The position numbers and the translations under genes were made by a program. This document shows, one piece after another, positions 7,000 to 8,064 of a DNA stretch of 8,064 nt; position 1 is the stretch's first letter, and every line of letters starts with the position of its first letter. Source of the stretch: Butyrivibrio sp. UBA3740 (GTDB lineage: Bacteria; Bacillota; Clostridia; Lachnospirales; Lachnospiraceae); contig DFGW01000086.1 in the NCBI GenBank assembly GCA_002372465.1, forward strand, positions 6,591 to 14,654, given 5' to 3'. The notes beneath the pieces were generated by a model. That model was given only the letters and a program-made list of their open reading frames with translations, ran no database searches and was not told where the DNA came from.

Positions 7000-7224
7000 T
7001 TATTCAAAGTCCTCCAGACTGCCATCCTGTGCTATTTTCTGAACCTTTTGCTCCACTTCCGCAATAGCCTGGTGGCAGTACTTTAAAAGCTCCATTCCCT
7101 GCTGATACTCTTTAAAAGAATCCTCTAAAGAGATGTCATCATTCTCAAGAGCCTTGATCTTATCATCTATCTCGGAAAACGCTTCCTCGATGGAAAGCTT
7201 CTTTTCTTCTTTCTTAGCTGCCAT
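7000..7224 (-). CDS. xseB: Exodeoxyribonuclease VII small subunit
   Basis: XseB is the small subunit of exonuclease VII. Several copies bind each XseA and support ATP-independent, metal-independent degradation of single-stranded DNA into oligonucleotides. From the ATG at 7224 it has 74 residues, the usual size. After a charged lead (MAAKKEEKKLS) the protein is two predicted helices typical of the family, with IEEAFSEIDDKIKALENDDISLEDSF (residues 12-37), YQQGMELLK (39-47) and CHQAIAEVEQKVQKI (49-63). A TTG at 7239 in the same frame would add five residues. The ATG is preferred because GGAG (7234-7237) lies 9 nt before it and would otherwise be inside the gene. It starts 17 nt after xseA, its partner, and ends flush against ispA. 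Confidence 0.95.
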   Translation of the reverse strand: MAAKKEEKKLSIEEAFSEIDDKIKALENDDISLEDSFKEYQQGMELLKYCHQAIAEVEQKVQKIAQDGSLEDFE

Positions 7225-7241
7225 ATTATAATGCTCCAAAT

Positions 7242-8064
7242 TTATGTGTTATCAGTGATAAAAGAGACTTCTTCTGCCCCGCAGGTGATGGCCTTTACCA
7301 TTCCGTCGCTGACGTAGACCTTGATCTCGTCGCCGTCTTTTACGTCGTTTATGCTCTTTACATTCCTTCCGTCTGCACCTGAAACATAGGAATAGCCACC
7401 CTTTAATCTGTCCAGGGGAGATAGACCTTTAAGTCTCTCAACATCAATGTTAAGACGGTGCCTTAAGCTCTTTAGCCTGTCGGTCATGACCTGATTCATG
7501 GTATCCTGGTACTGGTCCATGCGCAGCATTCTGTCCCTGATCTTACCCATGGGACTTAGATGCTTTAGAGCATCTGAATATCTCTTTTCCTCCTGGGAAA
7601 GGCTCTTTAGCTTCCTGTCCATCCTCATGGTAAGAGTATACTGATAGTCCTTAAGGTCCTGAACGAATCTGTCGTATTCAAAAACTGCAAGTTCCGCTGC
7701 CTGTGAAGGGGTTGCTGCCCTTTTGTCTGCAACGAAATCTGCTATTGTGGTATCTGTCTCATGTCCTACTGCTGAAATGATAGGGACCGGGCAGTCAAAG
7801 ATCGCCTGAGCGACGATTTCCTCATTGAAAGCCCATAAGTCTTCAATAGATCCTCCGCCTCGTCCAACGATGATGGTATCTACCTCAGTCCGGGACAAAT
7901 ACTCTATGCCTTCTACTATACTCCCGGCGGCACTATCACCTTGTACAATGGCAGGGTAAAGAATGATCTGAATATGCGGATTTCTTCTGGTGGACACATT
8001 GATGATGTCCCTGACCGCTGCTCCTGTTGGAGCTGTAACTACACCGAGAGTTCGTATGTACTTT
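7242..8064 (-). CDS. xseA: Exodeoxyribonuclease VII large subunit, C-terminal part (5' end outside window)
   Basis: This is the catalytic large subunit of exonuclease VII, partner of the adjacent xseB. About 273 residues are visible; the N-terminal OB-fold (roughly the first 130 residues) and the true start lie beyond 8064. The frame is open from the edge and reads [20 protein letters not shown], so the in-frame GTG at 7997 is an internal valine. In visible numbering the catalytic domain shows TGAAVRD (13-19), [14 protein letters not shown] (67-80), SAVGHETD (97-104) and [13 protein letters not shown] (112-124). These contain Asp, Arg, His and Asp residues corresponding, as far as I recall, to ones essential in E. 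coli XseA. A charged helical region follows, then a small C-terminal domain with [11 protein letters not shown]. Relatives often carry nusB and folD upstream, which cannot be seen here. Confidence 0.96.
   Translation of the reverse strand, partial: KYIRTLGVVTAPTGAAVRDIINVSTRRNPHIQIILYPAIVQGDSAAGSIVEGIEYLSRTEVDTIIVGRGGGSIEDLWAFNEEIVAQAIFDCPVPIISAVGHETDTTIADFVADKRAATPSQAAELAVFEYDRFVQDLKDYQYTLTMRMDRKLKSLSQEEKRYSDALKHLSPMGKIRDRMLRMDQYQDTMNQVMTDRLKSLRHRLNIDVERLKGLSPLDRLKGGYSYVSGADGRNVKSINDVKDGDEIKVYVSDGMVKAITCGAEEVSFITDNT

Noticed and set aside
7225..7231. TATAAT just before the xseB ATG as a promoter -10 box
   Set aside because: No -35 element is found at 16-18 nt, and a start there would remove the xseB ribosome binding site and start codon from the transcript.
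7225..7239. TTG at 7239 as the xseB start
   Set aside because: The GGAG ribosome binding site would fall inside the gene, while the ATG at 7224 is correctly spaced from it.
7249..7261. Perfect 13-nt palindrome TTATCA-G-TGATAA near the 3' end of xseA
   Set aside because: It is short and AT-rich, encodes part of the C-terminal ITDN residues, and is not placed at a promoter or ribosome binding site; most likely chance.
7995..7997. GTG at 7997 as the xseA start
   Set aside because: The frame continues upstream to the window edge with conserved XseA residues ([15 protein letters not shown]), so this GTG is an internal valine.

Overview
The window looks like a compact chromosomal housekeeping operon from a Firmicute of the class Clostridia, most likely the family Lachnospiraceae. 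The evidence is the gene order, a DUF1836 gene, AGA/AGG-rich arginine codons, non-ATG starts and a moderate base composition. The family assignment is inferred from protein character and synteny, not from a marker gene. All nine genes lie on the minus strand, so transcription runs from position 8064 towards 1. Gaps are 0 to 51 nt. No tRNA, rRNA, CRISPR array, mobile element or intrinsic terminator is visible, and no stretch over 300 nt lacks a gene.

In transcription order: xseA (5' part cut off by the window edge) and xseB encode the two subunits of exonuclease VII. ispA and dxs encode farnesyl diphosphate synthase and the first enzyme of the MEP isoprenoid pathway. tlyA encodes an S4-domain rRNA 2'-O-methyltransferase/hemolysin-like protein. 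nadK encodes NAD kinase, argR the arginine repressor and recN an SMC-like DNA repair ATPase. The last gene is a DUF1836 gene whose 3' part is cut off by the window edge. The series xseA-xseB-ispA-dxs-tlyA-nadK-argR-recN is a well-known conserved order in Bacilli and Clostridia. It joins DNA repair (XseAB, RecN), isoprenoid precursor supply (Dxs, IspA), NADP(H) supply and ribosome modification.

The less ordinary parts are at the junctions. A 10-bp hairpin with a 3-nt bulge spans the tlyA stop codon and touches the nadK ribosome binding site. argR appears to start at TTG behind an extended Shine-Dalgarno that contains a misleading GTG. The argR-recN gap, the largest here, holds a perfect TATAAT box and a leader that may fold over the recN ribosome binding site. 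Downstream of recN, where sporulating relatives usually carry spoIVB and spo0A, a DUF1836 gene overlaps recN by 4 nt. I found no convincing sign of a new multi-gene system.
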